Shown: positions 32,253-41,525, numbered from the stretch's first letter. The stretch: DNA of 64,000 nt from Pseudomaricurvus alkylphenolicus (GCF_011683955.1 NZ_JAAQPI010000002.1:386157-450156); one strand, 5' to 3'. The notes: generated by a model from the letters alone, not told the origin. Translations and numbers: made by a program.

Positions 32253-32879
32253 ATGATTGACCCAACACTCAAAGCCGCCGCCGGCGCCTCGCTTGAAACC
32301 GTCGTTAACAAAGCGCTGGAGTATGACCCCGCCACCCGCTCGCGCCTGAGAGCGCTGGCAGGTAAGAGCCTGGGTGTCGATATTCGTGAATTGGGCCTGA
32401 GCCTGTGCTTTCACTTCGATACTGAGGGCGTGCGCATCAGCCACCTTGAGGACGACGATTTTGAACCCAGTACCCGGCTGTGCGGCAGTCTGCCCGGCCT
32501 GGTGATGCTGGCGACCAGCGAAAAGGTGAATCTCGCCGACAGCAATGTGGAGGCCTGGGGAAATACCGCACTGCTGGCCGACATCAAGTCGATCGCCAAG
32601 GAGCTCGAGCTGGACTGGGAAGAGGCCATCAATGACTGGCTGGGTGACATTGCCGGTCACTCATTGGCCCAGCGTCTGCGAGGTCAGTTGGGCTGGCTGC
32701 GCCGGCGGGGCGAAACCGGACGCCGACTGTTGAGTGAATTCCTTACGGAAGAGTTTCGCGCGGTGCCCAGCGGGCCAGAAATCAAGCACTTCAACGAACA
32801 GGTGGATCAACTGCGCCTGGCAGCCGATCGCCTGGGAGCCCGCTTCGAGCGGCTCAAACAGAAAATAACCCAACGCTAG
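32253..32879 (+). CDS. ubiJ: Ubiquinone biosynthesis accessory factor UbiJ (SCP2 domain)
   Basis: Lipid-binding accessory factor of the Ubi complex. The ATG at 32253 gives about 208 residues starting MIDPTLKAAAGASLETVVNKAL. The N-terminal half is an SCP2 sterol-carrier-like domain, with LSLCFHFDTEGVRISHLEDD and VMLATSEKVNLADSN. The C-terminal half is helical, with FNEQVDQLRLAADRLGARFERL predicted as a coiled coil. It is placed between ubiE and ubiB as in Pseudomonas and E. coli. Confidence 0.93.
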   Translation: MIDPTLKAAAGASLETVVNKALEYDPATRSRLRALAGKSLGVDIRELGLSLCFHFDTEGVRISHLEDDDFEPSTRLCGSLPGLVMLATSEKVNLADSNVEAWGNTALLADIKSIAKELELDWEEAINDWLGDIAGHSLAQRLRGQLGWLRRRGETGRRLLSEFLTEEFRAVPSGPEIKHFNEQVDQLRLAADRLGARFERLKQKITQR

Positions 32880-32915
32880 CCAACCCCTGGCCTACTCTAA
32901 AGGATTGCCGTCTCC

Positions 32916-34556
32916 GTGACCGCCCTGTTCCGCCTGATTCAAATCATTACCATCGTTCTGCGTTACCGCCTCCATGGTTTGCTGCCAGAACGCCAGTTGC
33001 CCTGGGGGGCACGTCTGTTATTGCGGCTGTTGAACCTGCTGCCGGACACCCCATTGAGCCGGGGCGAACGCCTGCGTCGATGCCTGGAAGAGCTGGGGCC
33101 GGTATTTGTGAAATTCGGCCAGCTGCTGTCGACGCGCCCGGATCTGGTTCCCGCCGATATTGTCTCGGAGCTGGACCACTTACAAGACAATGTCACCCCC
33201 TTTGACAATCAAGAGTGCCGTCAGATTATCGAGAGTTCTCTGGGACAATCCATAGAGCAAGTCTTTACTCACTTTGAAAGTGAACCCCTGGCCTCTGCTT
33301 CGGTAGCCCAGGTTCATGCCGCCCGCTTGAATCTCCCCCAGGGGGAAAAAGAGGTGGTGGTCAAAGTGGTCAGACCGGGTATTGAAGGCACAATCGAGCA
33401 GGATATTGCCCTGATGTACCTGCTGGCGCGGCTCGTTAGACGCTTTACCAGTGATGGCCAGCGTCTGAAACCGGTCGAGGTGGTACAGGAATACGAACAT
33501 ACCATCTTTGACGAGCTGAACCTGCAGCGCGAAGCGGCCAATGCCTCGCAGTTACGCCGCAACTTCGCCGGCTCACCACTGTTGTACGTTCCGGAGGTGT
33601 ACTGGGACTATACCCGCCGCAACGTTATGGTGATGGAACGCATCTACGGTGTGCCGGTAACGGATATGGAGGCCCTGGCAGCCCAGGACACCAATATGAA
33701 GGCGCTGGCCGAACGCGGAGTGGAGATTTTCTTTACCCAGGTCTTCGACCACAACTTTTTCCATGCCGATATGCACCCCGGCAACATCTTTGTCTCGCAT
33801 CAACATCCCCAACAACCTCAGTATATCGCCGTGGACATGGCCATCGTCGGCTCCCTGACCCAGGCTGACCAGTACTATATGGCCCGCAACCTGATTGCGA
33901 TCTTCCGCCGCGATTACCGCCTGGTGGCGGAGCTCCACATTCAAAGCGGCTGGATCGCCCCGGAAACCCCTGTCAGCGAGTTTGAAGGAGCGATCCGCAC
34001 AGTTTGTGAGCCCATTTTTGAAAAGCCCTTGAAGGAGATCTCCTTCGGACAGATCGTTATCACCCTGTTTCAGACCGCCAGGCGCTTCAATATGGAGGTG
34101 CAACCCCAGCTGGTGCTGTTGCAGAAAACCCTGCTCAACATCGAAGGCCTGGGACGGCAGCTGTACCCGGACCTGGATCTGTGGCAAACCGCACACCCGT
34201 TTCTGGAACGCTGGCTCAAGGAACGCTTCCACCCCCGCAGCCTGATGCAGCAATTGCGCCGCTATGGGCCGGAATTGTTGGAACAGGCCCCTCAAATGCC
34301 TCACAAGCTCTCCGACGCACTGGATCAGATCAAGCAGATCAGCGATATGGCACCGGACCTGCACAGTGCGGCGGAAACCCTGAACGAGAGCCGCCAGCGT
34401 TCGGGACGGGCCAGGCGGCGCTGGCTGGTGGGGCTGCTGGCCGGCGGCGGAGCACTGATCACTGCCTTGCCGGCCGCGGGCATCGAACTCGACCAGATTC
34501 CTTCTCAGAGCTGGTTGCTGGCAGCCATTGCGGTATGGGCGTGGCTGACCCGTTAA
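32916..34556 (+). CDS. ubiB: Ubiquinone biosynthesis regulatory protein kinase-like UbiB
   Basis: Atypical ABC1/UbiB-family kinase-like ATPase needed for ubiquinone synthesis, 546 residues, GTG start with AAAGGA upstream. The diagnostic KxGQ motif is present in [16 protein letters not shown] (~residues 66-81). The catalytic-loop analogue [11 protein letters not shown] is at about 287. The metal-binding motif reads [11 protein letters not shown]: the aspartate is kept but the usual small/Gly following (DFG or DCG) is MA. Two hydrophobic segments lie at the C-terminus (about residues 505-545), expected membrane anchors. Confidence 0.95.
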   Translation: MTALFRLIQIITIVLRYRLHGLLPERQLPWGARLLLRLLNLLPDTPLSRGERLRRCLEELGPVFVKFGQLLSTRPDLVPADIVSELDHLQDNVTPFDNQECRQIIESSLGQSIEQVFTHFESEPLASASVAQVHAARLNLPQGEKEVVVKVVRPGIEGTIEQDIALMYLLARLVRRFTSDGQRLKPVEVVQEYEHTIFDELNLQREAANASQLRRNFAGSPLLYVPEVYWDYTRRNVMVMERIYGVPVTDMEALAAQDTNMKALAERGVEIFFTQVFDHNFFHADMHPGNIFVSHQHPQQPQYIAVDMAIVGSLTQADQYYMARNLIAIFRRDYRLVAELHIQSGWIAPETPVSEFEGAIRTVCEPIFEKPLKEISFGQIVITLFQTARRFNMEVQPQLVLLQKTLLNIEGLGRQLYPDLDLWQTAHPFLERWLKERFHPRSLMQQLRRYGPELLEQAPQMPHKLSDALDQIKQISDMAPDLHSAAETLNESRQRSGRARRRWLVGLLAGGGALITALPAAGIELDQIPSQSWLLAAIAVWAWLTR

Positions 34557-34679
34557 TCAGGATAGAGACAAATAGGACCCATCTTTCGTCTGGTTTACGT
34601 AAATAAACCCTCAGTTATTATTCATGGCCCCGGCAATGGGTTAAAATCACTTTTTTGGCTTGCTTAACCGAGGTAATAC

Positions 34680-35069
34680 GTGCAATCCACTGACTTTCTC
34701 GATGCCATCCGCTGGACCGACGACGGTCTGGTCCCGGCTATCGCCCAGGACGCTGAGAGTGGCCGCATACTGATGATGGCCTGGATGAATCGTGAATCGC
34801 TCCAGCTGACCGCCGCTGAGGGGCGTGCCGTTTACTGGTCACGTTCCCGCCAATCGCTGTGGCGAAAGGGCGAATCCTCAGGTCACGTACAACAGGTGAA
34901 GGAAATTCGCCTTGATTGCGACGAGGACGTGATCGTATTAATGGTGGAACAACTGGGCGGCATGGCCTGTCATACCGGCCGTGAATCCTGTTTTTACCGA
35001 GTCTTGCAAGACGGGCAGTGGGTCACCGTGGACCCGGTGCTGAAGGACCCGAAAGAGATCTACGCATGA
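34680..35069 (+). CDS. hisI: Phosphoribosyl-AMP cyclohydrolase
   Basis: Third step of histidine synthesis; opens the ring of phosphoribosyl-AMP. GTG start at 34680 with GAGGT upstream, 129 residues. Signatures [31 protein letters not shown] and the zinc/magnesium site ([19 protein letters not shown]) are intact. The gene overlaps hisE by 4 bases (ATGA). In enterics hisI and hisE are fused; here they are separate. Confidence 0.96.
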   Translation: MQSTDFLDAIRWTDDGLVPAIAQDAESGRILMMAWMNRESLQLTAAEGRAVYWSRSRQSLWRKGESSGHVQQVKEIRLDCDEDVIVLMVEQLGGMACHTGRESCFYRVLQDGQWVTVDPVLKDPKEIYA

Positions 35070-35413
35070 GCGATGTATTAACCGAACTGGACCGTATCCT
35101 GGCGGAACGCAAAAAGGCCGGCAACAGCGAAAAATCCTACGTCGCCAGCCTTCATCAAAAGGGTCTGAACAAGATACTGGAAAAAGTCGGCGAAGAGGCG
35201 GTGGAAACCGTGATCGCAGCCAAAGATGCCGCCGTTAGCGGGGACAACAAAGAGGTCATTTACGAAACCGCTGATCTCTGGTTCCATTCATTGGTTATGC
35301 TGTCCCACCTCGGCGAGGATGCCAGCTCGGTGCTGAATGAACTGGCTCGCCGTTTTGATATGTCTGGCCTGGAAGAAAAGGCGGGAAGAAAGGCGGCAGG
35401 TGCGCCAAAATAA
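35066..35413 (+). CDS. hisE: Phosphoribosyl-ATP pyrophosphatase
   Basis: Second step of histidine synthesis. The ATG at 35066 overlaps the hisI stop, giving 115 residues that begin [16 protein letters not shown]. The MazG-like helical fold shows [19 protein letters not shown] and [16 protein letters not shown], with the acidic metal ligands in place. It is translationally coupled to hisI and followed by tatA after 57 bases. Confidence 0.95.
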   Translation: MSDVLTELDRILAERKKAGNSEKSYVASLHQKGLNKILEKVGEEAVETVIAAKDAAVSGDNKEVIYETADLWFHSLVMLSHLGEDASSVLNELARRFDMSGLEEKAGRKAAGAPK

Positions 35414-35470
35414 AAGATTCATAATCACACATTAGAATCACTCGAATTTTGAAATCGATGGAGAAACACT

Positions 35471-35716
35471 ATGGGTATTGGTGGCATTAGTATCTGGCAA
35501 TTGCTGATCATCCTGGCCATTGTCGTCATGTTGTTTGGCACCAAGCGCCTGCGTAACCTGGGCGGAGATTTGGGTGGCGCCATCAAGGGCTTCAAGAAAG
35601 CCATGGACGATGACAAAACAGCCGACAGCAGCCCTGAGAAAGTAGAAGACAAGAGCGCTAAAGACGCTGAGAAGGTTATCGAAGGCGAATCCGAAAAAGT
35701 CGACAGCAAAAAGTAA
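35471..35716 (+). CDS. tatA: Sec-independent protein translocase TatA
   Basis: Pore-forming subunit of the twin-arginine translocase, 81 residues. The N-terminal helix ([20 protein letters not shown]) leads into the amphipathic helix with the [24 protein letters not shown] signature region, then a charged, unstructured tail. GGAG stands upstream of the ATG. First of tatABC. Confidence 0.96.
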   Translation: MGIGGISIWQLLIILAIVVMLFGTKRLRNLGGDLGGAIKGFKKAMDDDKTADSSPEKVEDKSAKDAEKVIEGESEKVDSKK

Positions 35717-35722
35717 ACCGCC

Positions 35723-36076
35723 GTGTTTGATATCGGATTCTTTGAACTGTTGGTGATTGGCGTCGTTGGGCTGCTGGTAATCGGCCCCGAGCGCCTGCCG
35801 GAAACCCTGCGGACTCTCGCCTTGTGGTGGGGGAGGTTAAAGCGCGGGATCCAGTCCACCCGGGCGGAATTTGAAGAGCAAATCGGGGCGGACGACATCC
35901 GTCGGCAACTTCACAATGAAGAAGTCATGCAGCGCTTGAATGCCACCCGCGAAGAAATTGAGCGCACCGTTTCTGAGAACGTCAGCGACATTGAAAACAG
36001 CGTCAACATCGAGAAACCGACAACAGAAACCTCTGCTTCGAACAATCAGACCGAAACCAAGTCCACCTCTGAATAA
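35723..36076 (+). CDS. tatB: Sec-independent protein translocase TatB
   Basis: Receptor-complex subunit of the Tat system, 117 residues, GTG start 6 bases after tatA. The N-terminal MFDIGFFELLVIGVVGLLVIGPERLP segment is diagnostic (FE in the helix and GPERLP at the hinge), followed by an amphipathic helix and a polar tail. Confidence 0.95.
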   Translation: MFDIGFFELLVIGVVGLLVIGPERLPETLRTLALWWGRLKRGIQSTRAEFEEQIGADDIRRQLHNEEVMQRLNATREEIERTVSENVSDIENSVNIEKPTTETSASNNQTETKSTSE

Positions 36077-36082
36077 TATCCC

Positions 36083-36817
36083 ATGAGCGATTCCGCCCCT
36101 GACGATCAAGAAATGCCCCTGGTCCATCATCTGGTGGAGCTGCGGGATCGCCTGCTGCGGGTGGTCCTGTTTGTGTTGGTGGTATTTTGCGGCCTGTTTT
36201 ACTTCGCCAACGAGATTTACACGTTCGTTTCGGCACCGCTGCAGAAGTTTCTGCCCGAAAACAGCACCATGATCGCCACGGAAGTGGCCTCACCGTTCCT
36301 GACGCCCTTCAAGTTAACCTTCTTTCTGGCCCTGTTCCTGGCGATGCCCTTTGTGCTGTTCCAGGTCTGGTCATTTATTTCTCCGGCGCTGTATCAGCGG
36401 GAAAAGCGTCTGGCAATTCCGCTGCTGATTTCCAGTGTGCTGTTGTTTTATGCCGGCATGGCGTTCGCTTACTTTGTGGTATTCCCCATTATTTTTGGTT
36501 TTTTTACCAGCGTGGGGCCCACAGAGGTCACCGTCATGACCGACATCAGCAGTTACCTGGACTTTGTACTCAAGCTGTTTTTTGCTTTCGGTCTGGCTTT
36601 TGAGATCCCGATCGCTGCGATTATTTTGATTGTGGCCGGTGTCATCAGCCCTGACGGCCTGGCCAAAAAGCGCCCATACATAATTGTCGGCTGCTTTGTC
36701 TTGGGCATGCTACTGACACCACCGGACGTTATCTCCCAGTCACTGCTCGCCCTTCCCATGTGGATGCTGTTTGAAGTCGGGCTGTTTTTTGGTCGCTTGC
36801 TGTCACGTACGAGATGA
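36083..36817 (+). CDS. tatC: Sec-independent protein translocase TatC
   Basis: Polytopic signal-peptide receptor of the Tat system, 244 residues with six predicted transmembrane helices. The cytoplasmic N-terminus contains [13 protein letters not shown], the region contacting the twin arginines, followed by [21 protein letters not shown] and the [14 protein letters not shown] segment. It starts 6 bases after tatB. Confidence 0.96.
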   Translation: MSDSAPDDQEMPLVHHLVELRDRLLRVVLFVLVVFCGLFYFANEIYTFVSAPLQKFLPENSTMIATEVASPFLTPFKLTFFLALFLAMPFVLFQVWSFISPALYQREKRLAIPLLISSVLLFYAGMAFAYFVVFPIIFGFFTSVGPTEVTVMTDISSYLDFVLKLFFAFGLAFEIPIAAIILIVAGVISPDGLAKKRPYIIVGCFVLGMLLTPPDVISQSLLALPMWMLFEVGLFFGRLLSRTR

Positions 36818-36830
36818 GACAGGAATTGAT

Positions 36831-37058
36831 TCAGCCCCACGCCAAAAACAACATCACCCAACCCAGAATGGACATCAGGATCGATTCTCCAGCCAACGGC
36901 CATCGAAACAGTCCATACAGGTAGGCAATCGGCGGCACAAATAAAGCACACAGCCCCCAACTGTAATCAGTTTGAAACGACACGTTGATCATGATCAACC
37001 AACTGCCTATCAGCAGAATCAGTCCCGCCACCATAAACATTGCCGACATCGGATCCAT
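36831..37058 (-). CDS. Small membrane protein of unknown function
   Basis: 75 residues with two or three hydrophobic segments: GLILLIGSWLIMINVSF, the LCALFVPPIAYLYGLF region and a C-terminal ILMSILGWVMLFLAW. The start is well supported: an AGGAG overlaps the stop codon of the upstream response regulator gene and lies 7 bases before the ATG, so the two genes are coupled. No family recognised. It ends convergent with tatC. Confidence 0.75.
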   Translation of the reverse strand: MDPMSAMFMVAGLILLIGSWLIMINVSFQTDYSWGLCALFVPPIAYLYGLFRWPLAGESILMSILGWVMLFLAWG

Positions 37059-37068
37059 GATTTTTCTC

Positions 37069-38211
37069 CTAAAGGTTGGGGTGTGAACCCAGAGAATGGT
37101 CAGCCTCGCCGAAGTAATTGCGATGATCCGGTAAAGGCGCCACAGGGTTATCGGGATAGCTCTGACGCAACGCTACAACCTTATCCAGAACCCGAGCGAA
37201 GGCACTGACGACCTCGGGATCGAAATAGTGACCGCTTTGCTTCCACAAATATTCCATCGCCTCTTCGTGACTCCAGGCTGGTTTGTAGGGGCGTTTTGAC
37301 GTCAGCGCATCAAATACATCGCAGACGCTGACAATTCTGGTATAGAGAGGGATTTCCCGGCCCCGCAACCCGTCGGGATAACCCCGACCATCCCAGCGTT
37401 CGTGGTGAGTTAGGGCTATCTTGGCTGCAACCTGCATCAGTTCCGTGTCGTATCCGCCGAGAATTTCAGCGCCCACCTCCGCGTGGGTCTTCATGGTTTC
37501 CCACTCTCGCCCCTCCAGGTCGCCAGGTTTGAGCAGCACATCGTCAGGTATCGCGATCTTGCCGATATCGTGCATGGGGCTGGCCCGCTGAATCAGCTCA
37601 CACTCTTCGTCGCTTAGCCCCATTTCCTTTGCCAGAATCGCGCAGCTTTGACTCATTCTGATGACATGCATTCCGGTTTCGTTATCCCGGTATTCGGCGG
37701 CTTTGCCTAGACACTGGATCAATTTGACCTGTGCCTCGTGCAACTGACGGGTTCGCTCGCGAACTTTGTCCTCAAGCTCTTCGTTCTGGCGCAATACCGC
37801 CTTGTGGAGCAAGCGCACTTCAAGAATATTACGCACTCGCAAACACACTTCGGTACGGTCGAAGGGTTTTCCGATGAAGTCCTTGGCGCCTCCGGCCAGG
37901 CACTGGTTGCGAGTTTCTTCAGTGTGATCAGCGGTGAGAATCAACACCGGCAGATAGTCCCCCGGGTGTTGTTGCCGCAACTCGGCGAGCACCTCAATCC
38001 CACTCATTTCGGGCATATGAACGTCCAGCAGGATCAGATCATAGTCATCACGGCGGTAGCGCTCGGTCACTTCGAGAGGGTTGGTGGTGGAATCAACCCG
38101 CGTATAACCATCGTGACAGAGAATTTTCTCTACGATAGCGATATTCACCGGGTTGTCGTCCACTACCAGAATGCGGCCCAGATGGACGTTGGTGGGCTCA
38201 GTCATACGCAT
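37069..38211 (-). CDS. Response regulator with HD-GYP output domain (RpfG-like)
   Basis: 380 residues. The N-terminal receiver (about 12-130) has the phosphorylation-site segment LILLDVHMPEMSG and the KPF lysine. A coiled-coil linker (about 140-170) leads to an HD-GYP domain with intact MHDIGKIAIPDDVL, HHERWDGRGYPDGL and VCDVFDALTSKRPYK motifs. It is therefore probably an active cyclic-di-GMP phosphodiesterase controlled by phosphorylation. No histidine kinase gene is adjacent; the partner kinase must be elsewhere. The small membrane protein gene at 36831 follows in the same transcript. Confidence 0.93.
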   Translation of the reverse strand: MRMTEPTNVHLGRILVVDDNPVNIAIVEKILCHDGYTRVDSTTNPLEVTERYRRDDYDLILLDVHMPEMSGIEVLAELRQQHPGDYLPVLILTADHTEETRNQCLAGGAKDFIGKPFDRTEVCLRVRNILEVRLLHKAVLRQNEELEDKVRERTRQLHEAQVKLIQCLGKAAEYRDNETGMHVIRMSQSCAILAKEMGLSDEECELIQRASPMHDIGKIAIPDDVLLKPGDLEGREWETMKTHAEVGAEILGGYDTELMQVAAKIALTHHERWDGRGYPDGLRGREIPLYTRIVSVCDVFDALTSKRPYKPAWSHEEAMEYLWKQSGHYFDPEVVSAFARVLDKVVALRQSYPDNPVAPLPDHRNYFGEADHSLGSHPNL

Positions 38212-38303
38212 TGTCTCTCTTATTCTGTGACAATGAGTATAGACAATGTTACAGCGCCCGGAATGTTACTGCGAGCGGCCAAAAGCCACAGAGAGCCCCG
38301 GGA

Positions 38304-38741
38304 TCAGGTCTCCAACATAAAGGTGACGGGGCCATCGTTAATCAGTTCAACTTGCATGTCGGCAGCGAAAATGCCGGTAGCCACGTCCAGGTGCCGGGCA
38401 CGCAGCTTGGCAACAAAGCGGTTATACATATCTTCGGCCACCACCGGGGCGGCGGCGCTGGAAAATCCCGGGCGGAGACCCTTGCGGGTATCCGCTGCCA
38501 GGGTGAACTGAGATACCGCCAGAATGCCACCTTCTACATCGGACACACTCAGGTTCATTTTTCCTTCATGGTCGGGGAAGATGCGGTAATTGAGCAATTT
38601 GTGCAGTAACTTGTCCATGCTCTCGTCGTCGTCGTTGCGCTCTATACCCAGCAACAGCAGTAATCCGCGAGAGATTTCTCCCACCACTTTTCCGTCGACA
38701 GAGACACTGGCGCGACTCACGCGCTGTATCAACCCTTTCAA
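38304..38741 (-). CDS. dtd: D-aminoacyl-tRNA deacylase
   Basis: Removes D-amino acids wrongly attached to tRNA. I place the start at a TTG (38741): GGGAGAG lies a few bases upstream and the product is exactly 145 residues, the family length, beginning (M)KGLIQRVSRASVSVDG. An in-frame ATG at 38786 would add 15 residues with no family match. The active-site SQFTLAADTRKGLRPGF and the C-terminal NDGPVTFMLE (GP motif) are intact. It lies downstream of pip on the same strand. Confidence 0.93.
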   Translation of the reverse strand: MKGLIQRVSRASVSVDGKVVGEISRGLLLLLGIERNDDDESMDKLLHKLLNYRIFPDHEGKMNLSVSDVEGGILAVSQFTLAADTRKGLRPGFSSAAAPVVAEDMYNRFVAKLRARHLDVATGIFAADMQVELINDGPVTFMLET

Positions 38742-38830
38742 GTCCGGCTCTCCCAGGCGAAGCTTCGCCATCAAAAAACCAGGCATTGTAGGGGCTTCGA
38801 ACGCCGGACTCCAGCGCCTGTGGAATCCCT

Positions 38831-39793
38831 TCAGGCGCAGTCGTCGGCAAAACGTCTGGCCATGGAGCGGGTCGCCCTGACCAAAGCATCGATGATACTG
38901 GGTTCCCGTGAGGAATGACCGGCATCACGGATAATGTGCAGTTGTGAGTCATGCCACACCTGATGCAGTGCCTGGGCATTATCCAGCGGGCAGATCATGT
39001 CGTAGCGTCCATGGACGATAATGCCGGGAATGCCCTCCAAGGCATCGGCATTGGCGAGGATTTGGTTTTCCTCGATAAACCCACGATGCATGAAGTAATG
39101 AGCTTCGATTCGGGCCATAGCGAGCGCTGAATGGGGGTCCGTATAGGATTCAACAACGTCAACGCTCGGACGCAGAGTCGCACAGTGGGCCTCCCACAGA
39201 GACCAGGCTTTGGCACAGGCCATTTTTGCCAACTCATTGGAGCCGGTCAGCCGCTGATAATAGGCTTCGACCAAGTTGCTGCGCTCGGATTCCGGTATCG
39301 GGTGGATAAAGTCCTCCCAATAGTCGGGAAACACCAGACTGGCACCATGCCGGTAAAACCAGTCAATGTCCTGCTGGCGGCACAGAAAGATACCCCGCAA
39401 TATCATGCCCATAACGCGTTTGGCATGTTGCTGGGCGTAAGCCAGACTCAAAGTGGCTCCCCAGGATCCACCAAACAACAACCAACGCTCCACACCCAAG
39501 GCTTCGCGAATAGCCTCCATATCTGAGAGCAGTTTGTCCGTACTATTGTCTTCAAGGCTGGCGTGGGGTGTGGAACGGCCGGCGCCGCGTTGATCAAACA
39601 GGATAATGCGATAGCGTTCGGGATCGAAGAAACATCGATCCTGCTTGCCACAGCCGCCACCGGGGCCTCCATGCACAAACAGCACGGGAATCCCTTCCGG
39701 ATTTCCCGATTCTTCCAAATACAGGCTGTGGCTGTCGGTTACAGCCAACATCTGTGAGCGATAGGGTTTAATATCGGGGTAGAGAATATGCAT
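38831..39793 (-). CDS. pip: Prolyl iminopeptidase
   Basis: Alpha/beta hydrolase that releases N-terminal proline from peptides, 320 residues. HGGPGGGCGKQDRCFFDP forms the oxyanion-hole region, GGSWGATLSLAYAQ carries the nucleophile serine (~residue 109), GRYDMICP holds the acid, and DAGHSSREP the histidine. Peptidase family S33. It is followed by dtd, as in Pseudomonas. Confidence 0.95.
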   Translation of the reverse strand: MHILYPDIKPYRSQMLAVTDSHSLYLEESGNPEGIPVLFVHGGPGGGCGKQDRCFFDPERYRIILFDQRGAGRSTPHASLEDNSTDKLLSDMEAIREALGVERWLLFGGSWGATLSLAYAQQHAKRVMGMILRGIFLCRQQDIDWFYRHGASLVFPDYWEDFIHPIPESERSNLVEAYYQRLTGSNELAKMACAKAWSLWEAHCATLRPSVDVVESYTDPHSALAMARIEAHYFMHRGFIEENQILANADALEGIPGIIVHGRYDMICPLDNAQALHQVWHDSQLHIIRDAGHSSREPSIIDALVRATRSMARRFADDCA

Positions 39794-39860
39794 ATCCGTC
39801 CCTCGTGCTATGCCTCTGGCGAACCCTCGGATTACCCTTCAGTGTAGACCGAGAGCTGGT

Positions 39861-40091
39861 TTAGCGCCGGAACTGTTGCACCTCCGCCTCCAGGCCCTGA
39901 GTATGGACAAAGTTTGTCAGGGCGAGGGAGGCTGTATAGACGGCGCCGAAAGCATCAGATCAGTTCCGGCCCTCTAATCGTCCCACCAACTGGCCACAGG
40001 CAACAATGATGCAGCTCAAGAACATCAGCACCGGTCCTGCCAGTCTGATCGCCTGTCAATACAGGGAGAGAAACTCAACAGTAAAACTCAT
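39861..40091 (-). pseudogene. Small membrane-protein frame interrupted by two in-frame TGA codons, downstream of metY
   Basis: A 77-codon frame starts at ATG 40091 with AGGGGG seven bases upstream and ends at TAA 39861. It is open except for TGA at codons 12 and 44. Both stops sit where tryptophan would fit well, before hydrophobic segments: LSLY-TGA-QAIRLAGPVLMFL and EGRN-TGA-SDAFGAVYTASLAL. The conceptual product is a two-helix membrane protein with cysteines at 27 and 32. It begins 31 bases after the metY stop, so it would be cotranscribed. The simplest reading is a decaying gene with two TGG-to-TGA changes. Recoding cannot be excluded from sequence alone. No family recognised. Confidence 0.5.
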
Positions 40092-40122
40092 GTTATGCCC
40101 CCTGAATTGTGGTGTATTGAGG

Positions 40123-41394
40123 TTAAACCTGATCCAGAGCCTGGCTGACGTCAGCGATGATGTCATCGATATGTTCGATGCCAACCGAAATTCGCACCAG
40201 ATCCGCACTTACTCCGGCTTCCTTTAGTTCCTGATCATTGAGCTGCCGGTGCGTGGTTGTGGCAGGGTGACAAGCCAGAGACTTGGCATCTCCAATATTA
40301 ACCAGGCGCAGTATCATCTGCAGGGCATCGATAAACCGGCCTCCGGCCTCCCGGCCCCCGTTAATCCCAAAGCTGAGAATACCTGAGGCCCTACCCCCAC
40401 AGATTTTCTCGCAATTATCCCGGTACGGGCTATTAGACAAAGCCGCGTAATTCACCCAGGAAACTTTGGGGTGATTCTGCAGGAATTTCGCAAGCTGCAA
40501 GGCATTATCACAATGCCGCTCCATTCTCAAGCCCAGTGTTTCAAGCCCCTGCATGATCTGAAAAGCGTTGGTAGGAGAGAGTGCCGCCCCGGTATTGCGC
40601 AAAGGCACCACCCGACAACGACCGATAAAGGCTGCTTCTCCAAAAGCTTCGGTATATACCACTCCATGATAGGAAGGATCCGGTTGATTCATAAAGGCGA
40701 AACGCTCTGGATGAGCCGCCCAGTCGAACTTGCCGGAATCCACGATAACACCACCGATTGAGGTACCGTGGCCCCCAATGTATTTGGTGAGAGAATGCAC
40801 AACAATATGCGCGCCCAGCTCAAATGGCCGGCAGATGAAAGGCGAGGCCACCGTATTATCCACAATCAACGGTACACCATGGCGATCAGCGATTTCGGCG
40901 AGACGGGTCAATTCCACCACATTGCCTGCGGGATTGCCGATCGACTCACAGAAAATACCCCGAGTGTTTTCATCGATAGCGTCTTCAAAGCCTTTAAAGT
41001 CGTCATGAGACACCATTCTGACCTCAATGCCCTGACGCGGCAGGGAGTGGGCAAACAGGTTATAGGTGCCTCCGTAAAGCTGACTGGTACTGACAATATT
41101 GGTTCCCACCTCACACAGACATTGGATGGTATAGGTAATGGCGGCCATCCCCGAAGCTACGGCCAAAGCGCCAACGCCCCCCTCCATAGCTGCCAGACGT
41201 TGCTCAAGCACATCGTTGGTGGGATTCATAATACGGCTGTAGATGTTGCCGGGTACCTTAAGATCAAACAGGTCGGCACCGTGCTGGGTGTCGTCAAAGG
41301 TGAAAGAGGTTGTCTGGTAAACGGGAACGGCGGCCGCCTTGGTGGTGGCCTCTGATTCGTATCCGTGATGCAGAGCCATGGATTCCAGTTTCAT
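40123..41394 (-). CDS. metY: O-acetylhomoserine/O-succinylhomoserine sulfhydrylase
   Basis: PLP enzyme that makes homocysteine directly from an acylated homoserine and sulfide. 423 residues. The N-terminal HHGYESEATTKAAAVPVYQTTSF, the YSRIMNPTNDVLEQRLAALEGG-type cofactor region, and the PLP lysine in HSLTKYIGGHG mark the Cys/Met metabolism family; the length and YSRI/NPT pattern favour the MetY/OAH sulfhydrylase branch over MetZ. The acyl donor would come from metX at 61 kb. A direct repeat lies upstream at 41508-41525. Confidence 0.93.
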   Translation of the reverse strand: MKLESMALHHGYESEATTKAAAVPVYQTTSFTFDDTQHGADLFDLKVPGNIYSRIMNPTNDVLEQRLAAMEGGVGALAVASGMAAITYTIQCLCEVGTNIVSTSQLYGGTYNLFAHSLPRQGIEVRMVSHDDFKGFEDAIDENTRGIFCESIGNPAGNVVELTRLAEIADRHGVPLIVDNTVASPFICRPFELGAHIVVHSLTKYIGGHGTSIGGVIVDSGKFDWAAHPERFAFMNQPDPSYHGVVYTEAFGEAAFIGRCRVVPLRNTGAALSPTNAFQIMQGLETLGLRMERHCDNALQLAKFLQNHPKVSWVNYAALSNSPYRDNCEKICGGRASGILSFGINGGREAGGRFIDALQMILRLVNIGDAKSLACHPATTTHRQLNDQELKEAGVSADLVRISVGIEHIDDIIADVSQALDQV

Positions 41395-41507
41395 AAGAAT
41401 GTTCTCTTGAGTTCCGTTTTGTTGTGTTTGTTGGTGACTGGCAGCATAGGTGTTTTAACGCAAGAAATCGACGTATAGAAAAGCAAGTTTTGAGAAGTTG
41501 TCACCAA

Positions 41508-41525
41508 GATAGACGAGGATAGACG
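41508..41525 (-). promoter_or_regulatory. Direct repeat upstream of metY, possible operator
   Basis: GATAGACG occurs twice (41508-41515 and 41518-41525), spaced exactly 10 bases, one helical turn, about 115-130 bases upstream of the metY start. The second copy continues into GACGTC. This layout suits a dimeric regulator, but the protein is unknown. Confidence 0.35.

Noticed and set aside
39960-39962. Second TGA of the metY-downstream frame as a selenocysteine codon
   Set aside because: No stable hairpin with a suitable loop is seen 16-37 bases downstream, and two Sec residues in so small a protein would be exceptional.
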